From positions 372,001-436,000 of the forward strand of contig JAFEAT010000014.1 of NCBI GenBank assembly GCA_018266255.1: a DNA stretch of 64,000 nucleotides, written 5' to 3'. Each line of letters opens with the position of its first letter. Positions within the stretch are counted from its first letter, which is position 1. The notes below the pieces were generated by a model. It was given only the letters and a program-made list of their open reading frames with translations. It searched no databases and was not told the origin of the DNA. Shown here in pieces: positions 17,026 through 27,100 of the stretch. The stretch comes from Cyanobacteria bacterium SZAS-4 (GTDB lineage: Bacteria > Cyanobacteriota > Vampirovibrionia > Obscuribacterales > Obscuribacteraceae). Both the position numbers and the translations under genes were made by a program.

Positions 17026-19394
17026 AGTGGCTTTCCGCCATCCTTTAAGGTGCTTACTAACTGTTTGTCCATTGATTCGATTGTGGTTTTGACATCATGC
17101 AGCATCACGATTCGATCGCTTATGAGTTGAACAGGTTCTTTTCTGGTTGTTCGTTCAGTAGCGGACAGTTTGCCAAAGTTGCGCTCATTCTTCAAGTTCG
17201 TCGCGATTACACCCGATTTTCTCCAGCGCTCAATCAATGACTCTCGTCTCGTTTTGCCGTTTGCCGCAGCTGACGAATTCAAGTATTGCCCGACAGAGGC
17301 CGGCATGGGCTCCTTAATCGGAACACCGGGAACAAGAACTTGCGCAAGCACGTTTAATTCTGGTTTGGACGGTCTTTTCCCAATGCGCGCCTGTATCAGC
17401 GTAGCCGAAGACAAAAGCAATACTAACGATCCCGAAATGAGATCGAGTGTGTTGGCTGTCGTGTTCGTGTTTCTAGATTTCAGGACCAAACCTTGGGATA
17501 CAATGCCGAGTACGCCAGATTGAGTAAAGTTGAGAATATTGTTGTATTGAATACCGCGAGCGCGTGCGGCAAGAATTGCTCCCCTCGCTGTGTACTCTTG
17601 CGAAAGCTGATTGTCAATCTGGTCAGAGGCACTGCGGACTTCAAGTGCGTGTTGCATAACTTGTTTGATCAATGCCAGCTGTTTATCAATTCTACTTTCT
17701 GCGAAATTTTCAGACGTTGGCAGAATTACAGCAGTAAGCAGCTGCAAAAGCCCCGAATCTAGCGTTTCAACAGTGCCGCTTACATCGAACAGCATTTCCA
17801 CGCGCTTGTTCACCAGCTCTATTGTTTCCACTCGTTTATTGTGCATCGAAGGCAACGAAGCAAGTGCCTCTGCATTTCCCTTTTTATTGGACAATCTTCC
17901 TTCTTGCTTCCACTGATTCAGCAATTGCTGCTTTCTCGTCAAACCGTTTGCTGAGTCTGGAGGGACATTTTCCAAATACGAAAAGACGATTGGAGAAAAA
18001 CGAATATCGCTTGATTTTGAATCCAAATTGAAGATGTTTGCCAGCACGTTGACTTGGGAGTCTTGCTTGTGGCGATAGAGCTTAAGGTATGCCAGATTGG
18101 CGAATGAAATCGCGACAGCAATAGCGTCCATAGTCATGATCTTTGTCGCACCAGATGGTGTATCTCTGCGGCTGAAATCCCCTCCTGCAAAATTTTTCAA
18201 TACACCTATCTCAGTGAAAGTTGCAGTGTTGCTTAACAAGTTGACCCGATCGCGCACCCGCACAAGTTGTGGAAGCAAAACGTCAAATTGATAATGCTTT
18301 TCCAGATCAACCCAATCAACGACCTGGCGCACTTCAAAGGCCGCACCAAGAATTTTCTCGAGCATATATAGGTCGAGGGCCAGTGTCTGCACATCTGCGC
18401 CATTACGATTGCCTGCCATTTTCGTAGTGAGGATGTCTGCTGCACACTGTTCTACTTGCAGCAACTTTGCTGCCTCGATACCTCTGGCTCCTATCTGTTT
18501 GTTGACTGCCTGAGTCGCACCACTCGTTGGCACGGAAGTGCTTTCAATTTGGCGCAGTAGTGCGAGCAACTCGCTATCAAATTGCTCGGCCAGCGCATTA
18601 AGCGAAAACAAAAGTGCGAGTCGTTTGCTGAGTAGCCCAATCGATGCGCGATGACGTTTAGTCGACTCAGCCGCAAGCATTTCGCGCGAAGCAGCAGTTT
18701 CTTTCAGACCGAATTCGCTCTTCCACAGATCGATCAACGCTTGCTTGCGTGATTGCGTTTTTCCCCTCGGCGTTGCATCGATGTACTTACTGACCAGTTC
18801 GGGCAATTGAACTGATCCTCTATCAAAACCAAATATGTTCGCGAGAGAATTAGGGCGACTCTTATCTATGGATGCACCCGTATAAGAAAGTCCGACCGCA
18901 GCGGCTCCCAGGCTGGCAGTCAGGGAAGCGCCGACAAAGGTCAGTGCGTTTGAATCAGGGAACCGCAACTTTAACCGGTCGGCAGCCGCGATGTTGAAGA
19001 TGATACCGAATGTGGTGAAGTTGATCGTGTTAACCAGGTCGATGCGACGATTAACGCTTCGCGTTTGCTTGTCAATCGCATCGTAGGTCTCGTCGATTGC
19101 TTCATCTAATAGGTCGGAAGTTTGGCGAACTTCTAAATATCCAAGCAAGAGTTGTTTGAGAACAATCGCTTTATTCCAGAGCAACTCTTCACTGGGCGCA
19201 CCGCCGGCAGCTTGTAATTCGAGAATTCGATCAACGTTGCTGCGCACACCGAGAATGTCAGCCGCTTCGCTTGCTCCAGATGCCGAGTGCGTCTCGCTTG
19301 CACCATGAACTGCAAACGGTGATATCGACTGGCTCAATAATAAGCAGCCTAGAAAGATAGCAATTAGCCGCGCTGAATTTACAACCTGCGTCAT
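17022..19394 (-). CDS. Secreted or membrane protein with three homologous modules (unknown family)
   Basis: I do not recognise this family. From the ATG at 19394 it has 790 residues with a signal peptide (ARLIAIFLGCLLLSQSI). It contains three modules of about 215-250 residues (about 45-284, 308-557 and 571-785). Each module has an amphipathic helix region, an N-x-x-[NT]-F-T-x-x-G motif (NTINFTTFG, NTATFTEIG, NILNFTQSG), one or two hydrophobic segments, a short PN-x-LA-x-[IV]F or similar stretch, a Y-[IL] box, a basic-x-x-L-[IL]-x-x-W box, and a closing helix ending D-x-x-L-x-x-L. A paralogue lies at 21557-24037 with the same layout. The six hydrophobic stretches suggest membrane contact. First gene of the operon with the ABM protein and xanthine dehydrogenase. 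Confidence 0.65.
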   Translation of the reverse strand: MTQVVNSARLIAIFLGCLLLSQSISPFAVHGASETHSASGASEAADILGVRSNVDRILELQAAGGAPSEELLWNKAIVLKQLLLGYLEVRQTSDLLDEAIDETYDAIDKQTRSVNRRIDLVNTINFTTFGIIFNIAAADRLKLRFPDSNALTFVGASLTASLGAAAVGLSYTGASIDKSRPNSLANIFGFDRGSVQLPELVSKYIDATPRGKTQSRKQALIDLWKSEFGLKETAASREMLAAESTKRHRASIGLLSKRLALLFSLNALAEQFDSELLALLRQIESTSVPTSGATQAVNKQIGARGIEAAKLLQVEQCAADILTTKMAGNRNGADVQTLALDLYMLEKILGAAFEVRQVVDWVDLEKHYQFDVLLPQLVRVRDRVNLLSNTATFTEIGVLKNFAGGDFSRRDTPSGATKIMTMDAIAVAISFANLAYLKLYRHKQDSQVNVLANIFNLDSKSSDIRFSPIVFSYLENVPPDSANGLTRKQQLLNQWKQEGRLSNKKGNAEALASLPSMHNKRVETIELVNKRVEMLFDVSGTVETLDSGLLQLLTAVILPTSENFAESRIDKQLALIKQVMQHALEVRSASDQIDNQLSQEYTARGAILAARARGIQYNNILNFTQSGVLGIVSQGLVLKSRNTNTTANTLDLISGSLVLLLSSATLIQARIGKRPSKPELNVLAQVLVPGVPIKEPMPASVGQYLNSSAAANGKTRRESLIERWRKSGVIATNLKNERNFGKLSATERTTRKEPVQLISDRIVMLHDVKTTIESMDKQLVSTLKDGGKPL

Positions 19395-19559
19395 GGATTT
19401 TTTTTGGCTCTGAGCGGTCGTTGAAGCTTGCCAATTGAACCATATGCGATCAAAAATATGTGCAAAATTGATCCAGCAAAAAATCATCGCCAAATTGGCA
19501 GACTGGATTAGTAATGTAATTAAATTAACAAACTGAACTTGAGAACCAATCAGAGATCC

Positions 19560-21356
19560 ATGAAGAGCGCATCATTGGCAGTTTTAACTTCTGGCAGCAT
19601 CGCTTTTCTACTGTTTCTTTCCGCACTAAGCCTATGCGCAAGAGCAGACGCACCTCTTTCTACGAGTTCTATGTCGCAGTTGAAAGCGGCAAGTTTGGCG
19701 GCTCTATCTAAGGTTGATTCTCACTCTACTGAGCTGGTGACCAAGGCCGAGTCGTATGTTGAAGCAGTTAAAAAAGCAAAAGCGAACTCTCCTTTGCCGG
19801 CGAAGTTGGAGAATGCAGTTCAGCACATAAGCTGTGGAAGCGCGAATTCGAGCGAAGTTCAGATCAAGAGTGACCTTGAATTGCTCGACGCGATTTGCAG
19901 AGATCACAAAGAACCATCGGTCGAAGATCTCGCTGCGCTTCAGGAACGCTACAAACTTCTGTGCGTAAAGCTGGAAGATTTGATCTTTGTCAAAGATCTG
20001 GAAAGTGCTTTTCGTATCCATGACCGTTTTGTGCGCTACACCTCTCTTGCGCTCTGGGACAAAGAGAAAATCCTTGCCGAACTCGAGAGAATGGAGCGGG
20101 CTGCGGACAGTGCACCACAGAGATCGCCAGCCCAAGCGAAACTTGTAAGCGATTTAAAAGGCAAGCGTATTTCTTTTTCTGATCATCGTCTTGACATTGG
20201 CACGGCACCTGACGAGCAAATGTACCTGACTACAGACCGGCGCTCGAATTCTCTTATCGGTCCACCCTGTCTTGAACTGGTCGAACACTTGATTCAAAGT
20301 CCAGATGGTCGGCGAGTCGATTTCAACGACTGCAACATTCCTGCTTTAGGAATTCCTTTCAGTCCGCCGATTACGCTCTGGGTTAAATCACGCACCGCTG
20401 CTGGACATGTGCCGGCTGTCTTGCTCAATTTTGTCGACATCGATATCACTTCGAGCAACCCAGTTTATTTCAACAGCACTGCCAACTTCAGCTCTATTGC
20501 CGATGTGGTGGAAGGAAAGCTAGACGATTATCTAAAAGACAATATGAAGTTGATCGCCGCCGATAAAACGCCCGCTCTGATTGGCTTCTGCTCGGATTTT
20601 GACAGAGAGGTTGTTTCAAATGCATTTGGTGCTGATGGACGCACTCCGTACTTCTTCATTCTCGAACCCAAGCTGAAAGACATGGCCGAGTCAGAGCGCA
20701 TTAAGTTGATCGAGAAAAGGCAGGCAGAGGGCTTCTACACAAAGGCCGACTCGACTGAGTTAAGCAATAAATACGGCGATAAAACCATCCCCGATGGACC
20801 GGAGCGTGTACGTGATGCCTGGAAGCGCACCAGGAAGATCCTGACTGAAAGCGGCGGTAGCGCAGTTGGAATGTTCTGCTGCGCGGGAAATTTTCACGGC
20901 AATAAAGAGGCTTGCAAATTCGCGGGCGAACTCAAGACAGGCAACCAGCCGTGGAACGACTTGAAATATTATTACCCTGGCGAAGGCGTCTTCGATTACG
21001 CCGGCATAAACGCGATGGGCGACGATGCTCAGCGTGATCCGGACGGACCAAACATCATGGCGGCCCTGAAGCCTTTCATGTCTGAAGTTCGCACTAGCGC
21101 ATGGCACTCCACTCCGGTTCTGCTAATCGAGCTGTCTCCGGGAAGGACCAAAATGCCGTTCGAAGAAGCTGCCTGGATCAAAGCAATCTTCACAGAAGTC
21201 ACTGCGACCTATCCCAATATTGGCGCCGTTACTGTAACCGTGCCGGATGGTGTTACTTTTTGGACTCCCGAATCGCTAGCAGTGTATCGCCGATTAGTAA
21301 TCGACGGTGAGTTCAACTACAAATCTTGTGTGTTCGGTAAAGTCGACGAAAAATAA
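19560..21356 (+). CDS. Secreted protein with a GH26-like C-terminal domain
   Basis: Starting at the ATG at 19560 the protein has 598 residues with a signal peptide (VLTSGSIAFLLFLSALSLC, cut near ARA-DA). The N-terminal 200 residues are helical. The C-terminal half resembles a glycoside hydrolase family 26 TIM barrel: KYYYPGEGVFDYAGINAMG matches the YYPGD..DW.GI signature, STPVLLIELSPG could hold the nucleophile glutamate, and TYPNIGAVTVTVPDG follows. The acid/base position is not convincing, so activity is uncertain. If real, it would cleave beta-mannan-like polysaccharides outside the cell. It is divergent from the three-module operon, with a shared promoter region of about 165 bases, and precedes the second three-module gene. 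Confidence is moderate that it is secreted and low for the enzyme family. Confidence 0.45.
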   Translation: MKSASLAVLTSGSIAFLLFLSALSLCARADAPLSTSSMSQLKAASLAALSKVDSHSTELVTKAESYVEAVKKAKANSPLPAKLENAVQHISCGSANSSEVQIKSDLELLDAICRDHKEPSVEDLAALQERYKLLCVKLEDLIFVKDLESAFRIHDRFVRYTSLALWDKEKILAELERMERAADSAPQRSPAQAKLVSDLKGKRISFSDHRLDIGTAPDEQMYLTTDRRSNSLIGPPCLELVEHLIQSPDGRRVDFNDCNIPALGIPFSPPITLWVKSRTAAGHVPAVLLNFVDIDITSSNPVYFNSTANFSSIADVVEGKLDDYLKDNMKLIAADKTPALIGFCSDFDREVVSNAFGADGRTPYFFILEPKLKDMAESERIKLIEKRQAEGFYTKADSTELSNKYGDKTIPDGPERVRDAWKRTRKILTESGGSAVGMFCCAGNFHGNKEACKFAGELKTGNQPWNDLKYYYPGEGVFDYAGINAMGDDAQRDPDGPNIMAALKPFMSEVRTSAWHSTPVLLIELSPGRTKMPFEEAAWIKAIFTEVTATYPNIGAVTVTVPDGVTFWTPESLAVYRRLVIDGEFNYKSCVFGKVDEK

Positions 21357-21455
21357 ATCCGATGATTAGACCTCATGTGTTCAATATAGTCGACATGCTG
21401 GATCGACGATCAGTAATCCTTCCGGGTTCAATAAAAGTCGACGAAAATAAATCCA
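21337..21455. repeat. Partial duplication of a gene 3' end
   Basis: AGTCGACGAAAAATAAATCC at the end of the GH26-like gene (from about 21341) recurs with one base fewer near 21436-21454, both followed by a similar GATG/AATG. The DNA between them shows no gene or terminator. Confidence 0.5.
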
Positions 21456-21556
21456 ATGTTCTGTAATACGGTGGTATCGCTCTAGTCAAGATGATTCAAT
21501 GGCAGAGTATTTCTGGTATTCCGAAAGATTAGGTCCTGCAAAGTCCGGACAAATAA

Positions 21557-24037
21557 TTGTCGACTACCCTATTTCACAAGACCATCTCTAAATTCGTACG
21601 TAATGCTGTTTGCATTTTGGCCTGCGTACTGATTCAACCCTGGTACCTCATCGCATCCGCGAGCACCGCTGCCGGTGCTTTGACCTCCGCTGGCGCTCTG
21701 ACTCCAGATGCGGCTCAAACAGCAGATATCCTGGGCATCCGCCAGGAAGTAGAACAAATCATTTCTCTGCGCAAAAGCGGGGCTGGTTTGAGTGGTGATC
21801 GGCATCAATTCAACAACTACAGGGCGCACGTACTGCGCAAAATTTTCGAGGCTGATCTGCAAAATCAATCTGCTGAGAGCCGGTTAGAATTCGAGATCGC
21901 GTATGCCTATGATGCCATCGCGCGCGAGCAGCGCAAAGAAAGCAACATTAAACAAACGCTCAATGCTGTGAACTTCACGCAGTTTGGCGTTTTCAGTTTA
22001 GTCACGAGTAGTGAAGGTCTGCACAACCAGTTTGGTTATCAATCCACTCAATCTCTTATTAGTGGTGGAATTGGAACTGTTCTGGGCGGAGCGAGTATGC
22101 TTTACGGTAAGGTCGCTAAAGCTTCTCACCTGAAGCCGCCAGACTTTATGTGGCAATACGTCAATGGTAAGCCCGTCGACGGATCTGAGCTGCCACCGCT
22201 AGTAGTGCGCTATTTGGACTCGCGAGAACCAGGCGAAAGCCGCACTCGCAGAGAGATTCTAAATGCAGCCTGGAAGCAGCAATATAAAGCGGACCTGGCA
22301 GATAAGAAGACTCTGGCAGGCATAGATGACGGCAAAAACAGGAGTTCAGGCTATCTCTATAATCGCCTCTCCTTACTTTCGTTTCTCTACAATACAATCG
22401 CAGGATTCAACTCTGATCTTCTGTCCTTACTGAACCAGGTAAGAGGCACTGCAGCTGTCGACTCACTTTCAAACTCGAAAGTGGATTATTCAACCGCCAC
22501 TGCCAGCGGTGCCGATGATGCGGCACGCCTGCTTCACCTGGAGCCGCTTTTAGCTGAATTGAACTCACTCACACCCGGCGCGGATCCTGAAAGAGAGCGG
22601 GAGTTGCACATCACATTGCTGGAGACGATGGTTGCGGGTGGTCTCGACATGGCGGTTGCCGGTGACAGGTGTCAGAAGGAGTTCAATTACCAGAGTGACG
22701 TGGTCCTGGCACAGCTCAATAGCAAACAGGGTGCTTTCATGCAGAAGTTATACGAAGCAAACTTTATCCAGGGCGGTGGCTTCGGTTCTACTGCCGGCGG
22801 TTTGTTTTTGACACATCATGTCAAGCCTGCGGCCGTGACTTTGCGCGTTTCTGGCGGAATAGGTCTTATTCTCACTGGGCTCTCCTTTTATGGAATGCGC
22901 GGATTCTCACGCAAAACCGATACCGGCCCAAACTCACTGGCAGATTTTTTCAATCTCAGACCAGACAAGGGTTTTTCTCCCCTGGTCATGAACTATTTGA
23001 ATTCACCCTCGCCTAAACGAAACGACGGCAAAAGTAGACGCCAGTGGCTGATCGACTTGTGGAGCAATAACTCTGTCGCTACTGTCAATCTAAAAGACCA
23101 ACGATCGCTTGAATGTTTGGGAAATATGCCGTCATGCAAAAAGGACAGAGTCAAGTTGGTGCTCAATCGTATTTCCCTTTTAAGTTCTTTGCGCCAGGAG
23201 TTTAACGAGTTCGATTTGGAATTGCTCGAGTTACTACGCAAAGCTTGGCCGGTAACCATCGCGGCTGGTTCTCCAGATGTCAATCCAAGACTCAGTCCTT
23301 CTGCCAATGCTGCAGCATCACTGCTCGGCGTTCAGGGTTTGATAGCCAATAATGAGCAACCAGATGAGCACGCCAAATTGCTGATCACAAGGCAGGTGCT
23401 TGAAGGTTTCCTCGCTATGATTTCCGATGCCGATCTCGTTGGTCATGAAATTGAAGTGGAGCTAAAAGCCGCCGACCGCCTGGAAAGGCAAAGAGACAGG
23501 ATCGTCCAACTGACAAATAGTCTCAACTTTCTCCAGGGCGGCATTATTGGTGAAGTTGCAGGCGGGCTAGGATTTAGAAACAATAGAAGAGATTCGATGT
23601 ACACAAGCAACATATTTATCATTTCTTCGGCGATAAGCACTGCGCTGGCTGCAATATCTATGCTGGAGCAACACGGCGGATGGCGAGCAGGTCAAACCAA
23701 ACCAAATGCCCTGGGTGCTGCCTTCGGCAAAAAATCCGAACACGTCATGTTGTCTCCGGTTGGAGCTAAATACCTCAATTCTGTAGCCCCGGATTCGCGG
23801 ACGAATCTCACGAGAAGAGAAGTGTTGACCAAGTACTGGAAGGAGTCGAAAGTTTTAAGTGTCAATGTGAAACGAGATTCAGAAGTTCAAAAGCTTTCTG
23901 CTGAAGGAAAAGCGCACCACTGGTGGTCTGAAACGATCAAAATGATCAACAACCGGATCACTATGCTTTTTGATTTGCGTGCTGTGCTTAGAAGCAGCAA
24001 TGTTGGCTTTTATGAGCTACTCAAGGCAGTCGATTGA
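21557..24037 (+). CDS. Second three-module secreted or membrane protein (paralogue)
   Basis: Paralogue of the protein at 17022-19394, with 826 residues and the same plan: signal peptide (FVRNAVCILACVLIQPWYL), then three modules with motif forms NAVNFTQFG, EANFIQGGG and NSLNFLQGG, each followed by hydrophobic segments and a Y-L box (LVVRYLDS, LVMNYLNS, GAKYLNS), a basic W box (RREILNAAWK, RRQWLIDLW, RREVLTKYW) and a closing helix (LYNRLSLLSFL, VLNRISLLSSL, INNRITMLFDL). The start shown is a TTG with a poor ribosome-binding site, but no better start lies ahead of the signal peptide. The next gene's long reading frame touches its end. Function is unknown; the duplication around the GH26-like gene suggests a shared envelope role. 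Confidence 0.65.
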   Translation: MSTTLFHKTISKFVRNAVCILACVLIQPWYLIASASTAAGALTSAGALTPDAAQTADILGIRQEVEQIISLRKSGAGLSGDRHQFNNYRAHVLRKIFEADLQNQSAESRLEFEIAYAYDAIAREQRKESNIKQTLNAVNFTQFGVFSLVTSSEGLHNQFGYQSTQSLISGGIGTVLGGASMLYGKVAKASHLKPPDFMWQYVNGKPVDGSELPPLVVRYLDSREPGESRTRREILNAAWKQQYKADLADKKTLAGIDDGKNRSSGYLYNRLSLLSFLYNTIAGFNSDLLSLLNQVRGTAAVDSLSNSKVDYSTATASGADDAARLLHLEPLLAELNSLTPGADPERERELHITLLETMVAGGLDMAVAGDRCQKEFNYQSDVVLAQLNSKQGAFMQKLYEANFIQGGGFGSTAGGLFLTHHVKPAAVTLRVSGGIGLILTGLSFYGMRGFSRKTDTGPNSLADFFNLRPDKGFSPLVMNYLNSPSPKRNDGKSRRQWLIDLWSNNSVATVNLKDQRSLECLGNMPSCKKDRVKLVLNRISLLSSLRQEFNEFDLELLELLRKAWPVTIAAGSPDVNPRLSPSANAAASLLGVQGLIANNEQPDEHAKLLITRQVLEGFLAMISDADLVGHEIEVELKAADRLERQRDRIVQLTNSLNFLQGGIIGEVAGGLGFRNNRRDSMYTSNIFIISSAISTALAAISMLEQHGGWRAGQTKPNALGAAFGKKSEHVMLSPVGAKYLNSVAPDSRTNLTRREVLTKYWKESKVLSVNVKRDSEVQKLSAEGKAHHWWSETIKMINNRITMLFDLRAVLRSSNVGFYELLKAVD

Positions 24038-24108
24038 GAGCGTGTGATATAAACTTGGAGCATTTTATGGCAGAAGGCAGTGACTGGTCGAATTCCTGTG
24101 GAGGTTCT

Positions 24109-27100
24109 ATGAAAACTTTGTGCGCTCTTCTGTGCGTAGCAATTGCTTTTGCGAGTGGTCCAGCGCTTTCTTCAGCCGGTCAAGCCAAGACCAAAACGAG
24201 CGTGACCAAAACGAGCGTGACGAAATCGACCGACGCTAAAACGAATCTCGCCATTCGTCCTGATTTTAAAGAGCCAGTTGTGCTCGCCAGCAAAGATGGC
24301 GTTCTTGAAATTCGCCTTACAGCAAAACAAGGACAGGCAAAATTAGACACATCAGCTAAGCCAATCAACAATTGTCTCCTTTTCAGTTACGACATAATTC
24401 GCGGCACCGCATCAGACGGAAAAAATTCCAACAGCAACCTTTATCCAGCGCCGACGCTCCAGGTATATCCTGGCGAGAAGTTAATCGTTCATTTCGCAAA
24501 TGATTTGCAGGGTCTAACCATCAGAGATTATTTCATCCCGGCGTACACAGCCAAGGGTCAGCCAATTCCGCTCTACCCGCCGCAGATGAAATCGTCACCG
24601 CTGAATCTCCACATTCATGGAGCACACATCAGTCCAAAGGGAAATGCTGACAATGTCATGCTGGACATTCCTGCAGGCATGTCAAACACCTACACGTACA
24701 GCATTCCCACGAACATGCCGCAAGGATTGTATTGGTACCATTCTCATTTGCATGGACTGACGTCGCCGCATACTTATGGCGGACTTGCCGGTTTACTTGC
24801 AGTTGGAAAAACTGATGGCAGCATACCGGCAGTGACCGACAACAAAATTCCTGTCCGCAACATGGCCCTTCAGTACAACTTTGTTTTCAATCGCGCCGGC
24901 GGTTCGAATGACCTCACCAACCCAGTTTGGGCGATGTGGGTCAGCTCGATAATTCCGCCAAAGAAAGGCGAACTGGAGAAGGGCACATACCGTCCTTTGT
25001 TTACGCCAGTCAATTTCAACGAATCCAAGAAAGGCACCAAATATGCCACCATCTGGTTCGATGGTCCTTTAGGCGTCCGCAATCATCGGGGGCAGTTTTC
25101 ACTCATTCCAAGCAACCTGCAATATTTCACTGCAGATGACCACAAGGCCAGTCACAATTTGCCGGAAGATCCATCACTTCCTGATTATTTGCGCGACGTG
25201 CAATATACAGTCAATGGTCAGTTCCAACCGGTGATTAAAAGCAAGGCGGGTCAAACCGAGATTTGGGCGATCGCCAATATCAGCGACTTCGCTTATATGA
25301 ACGTTCAGCTGACCGAGACGGCGACCGGACGGCATCCCAAAATTGCTATTGTTGGACAAGATGGCAATCCCTATCAAACCGTTCATTATCCGCGCACCGT
25401 CGACGGTACTAGATTGCTGATTCCGCCTGCCACTCGCTTTACGATTGCTGTGACAATACCAGCTGAAGGTGAACTCTTGCTGGAGATGCCTGAGCTCGGA
25501 AAAACTGCCGTCAATAATGGGCAGTACGATCTGACCAAGACACTGAGCAGCCCCGGCGTTTGCTATACGAGCAATGGCACTGAGAATCCTCCGGGTGTAT
25601 TGGGGCGCATGAACGTTTCGCCCAAACACATTAGCTACTTTGACGGGTTCTTCATATTTCCAACTCAGGTGCTCTTGCGGGCAAAAGCCGTGGCACCAGG
25701 CGGCGTGACGACCGCCTTCGTCGAAGGTCAAAAGCTCGGTGCTTATACATCCTTTATTGATCTTTCCAAGGCTATTCCCGACGTTAAGCGGAAGATCGTG
25801 ATGAACGGTGGGTTTCTCAACAAGCTGGCATCCCTGAGCGACCCAAAGGCTTTCATGTATGCATTCGATGGGCAAACATTTCCAAATACATCATTGATCC
25901 AGCCTAGACTTAATTCCATCGAGGAATGGGACTTCGTCAACCAAAACAACGATGAGCATCCGATTCACGTGCACGTCAATGATTTTCAGGTAACCGAATA
26001 TCTAGATCCCACGACCGGTGTGCACACTGGACCCGAGAGTTTTTCCGTCGACAATTCCAATGCACCAGCGCCGAAGATAGACCTCCAGGAAAACGTAATC
26101 GCTCCAGGTATTCTTTCTTTCCGCACTCGGTTCGACGAATACACAGGAACTTACGTAACGCATTGCCATCGCCTCAATCACGAAGACAATGGGCTGATGT
26201 CGACGATCAACGTGATACCGGCGGTTTCTACTTACGCAGTAGCGATCCCAGGGCTTCCCGGCAGAGCTACAGAGGTGCATGTCTACGATGGAGCTGATGA
26301 TCGGCTAGTCTCCACAGTCATTCCGTTTCCGTTTTACGAAGGCAACGTCAATGTCGCCATGGGCGATGTAGACGGTGACGGCATACTCGACTTGATTGTC
26401 GGTTCCGGAAAAGACCATGCACCAGAAGTGGTGGCATATACAGGTGCGTCTATTTTAGGTACAGGTATTTTCGGAACAGAGTTAGCACGTTTTCAGCCGT
26501 TCGAGTCGAGTGCGCGCAGCGGAGTGAGTGTCACTGCTGCACAGATCGATGGGTCGCAGTCAGACAATCTGATTGTCGGATCTCCTGCCGGCGTCACGGA
26601 TGAAGTGAAAGTCTACGATATCCCATTGGCAGGATCTCGCAACGGACCAGCCTTGTTCGCCAGCTTTAAACCATATGGTGATGATCGTTCCGGAGTGACT
26701 GTTGCATCGGGTATGGTCGATTTTGCCACTGGTCGTGAGAGCATCGTCACCGCTCCTGGTGCAGGCACTCCAGCGGAAATCAAAACCTACGCTTACACTC
26801 TTTTCCAGCCAATCGCAAAGGAGCGAAAAGGAGAGGGACGTCCGACCGATACTCTCGTGAACAACACAAGCTTCTTTCCATTCGGCAAAGATTATAAGGA
26901 CGGAGTTTCTCTAGCGACTGGATGGATCGCCGGCTCACTTGGTGGCGCGAAATCAATCATAGCTAGTCAGACAACTGGCAAGGGCGAGGTCAAGATTTTT
27001 TCCGGCGGCTCTGCACTGGATGAAGGACCATCAATCTATCTAGACACTTGTAGATGTGGTAAGGATAATCCTTTCCGCGAGACAGCAAGCTTCAATCCAT

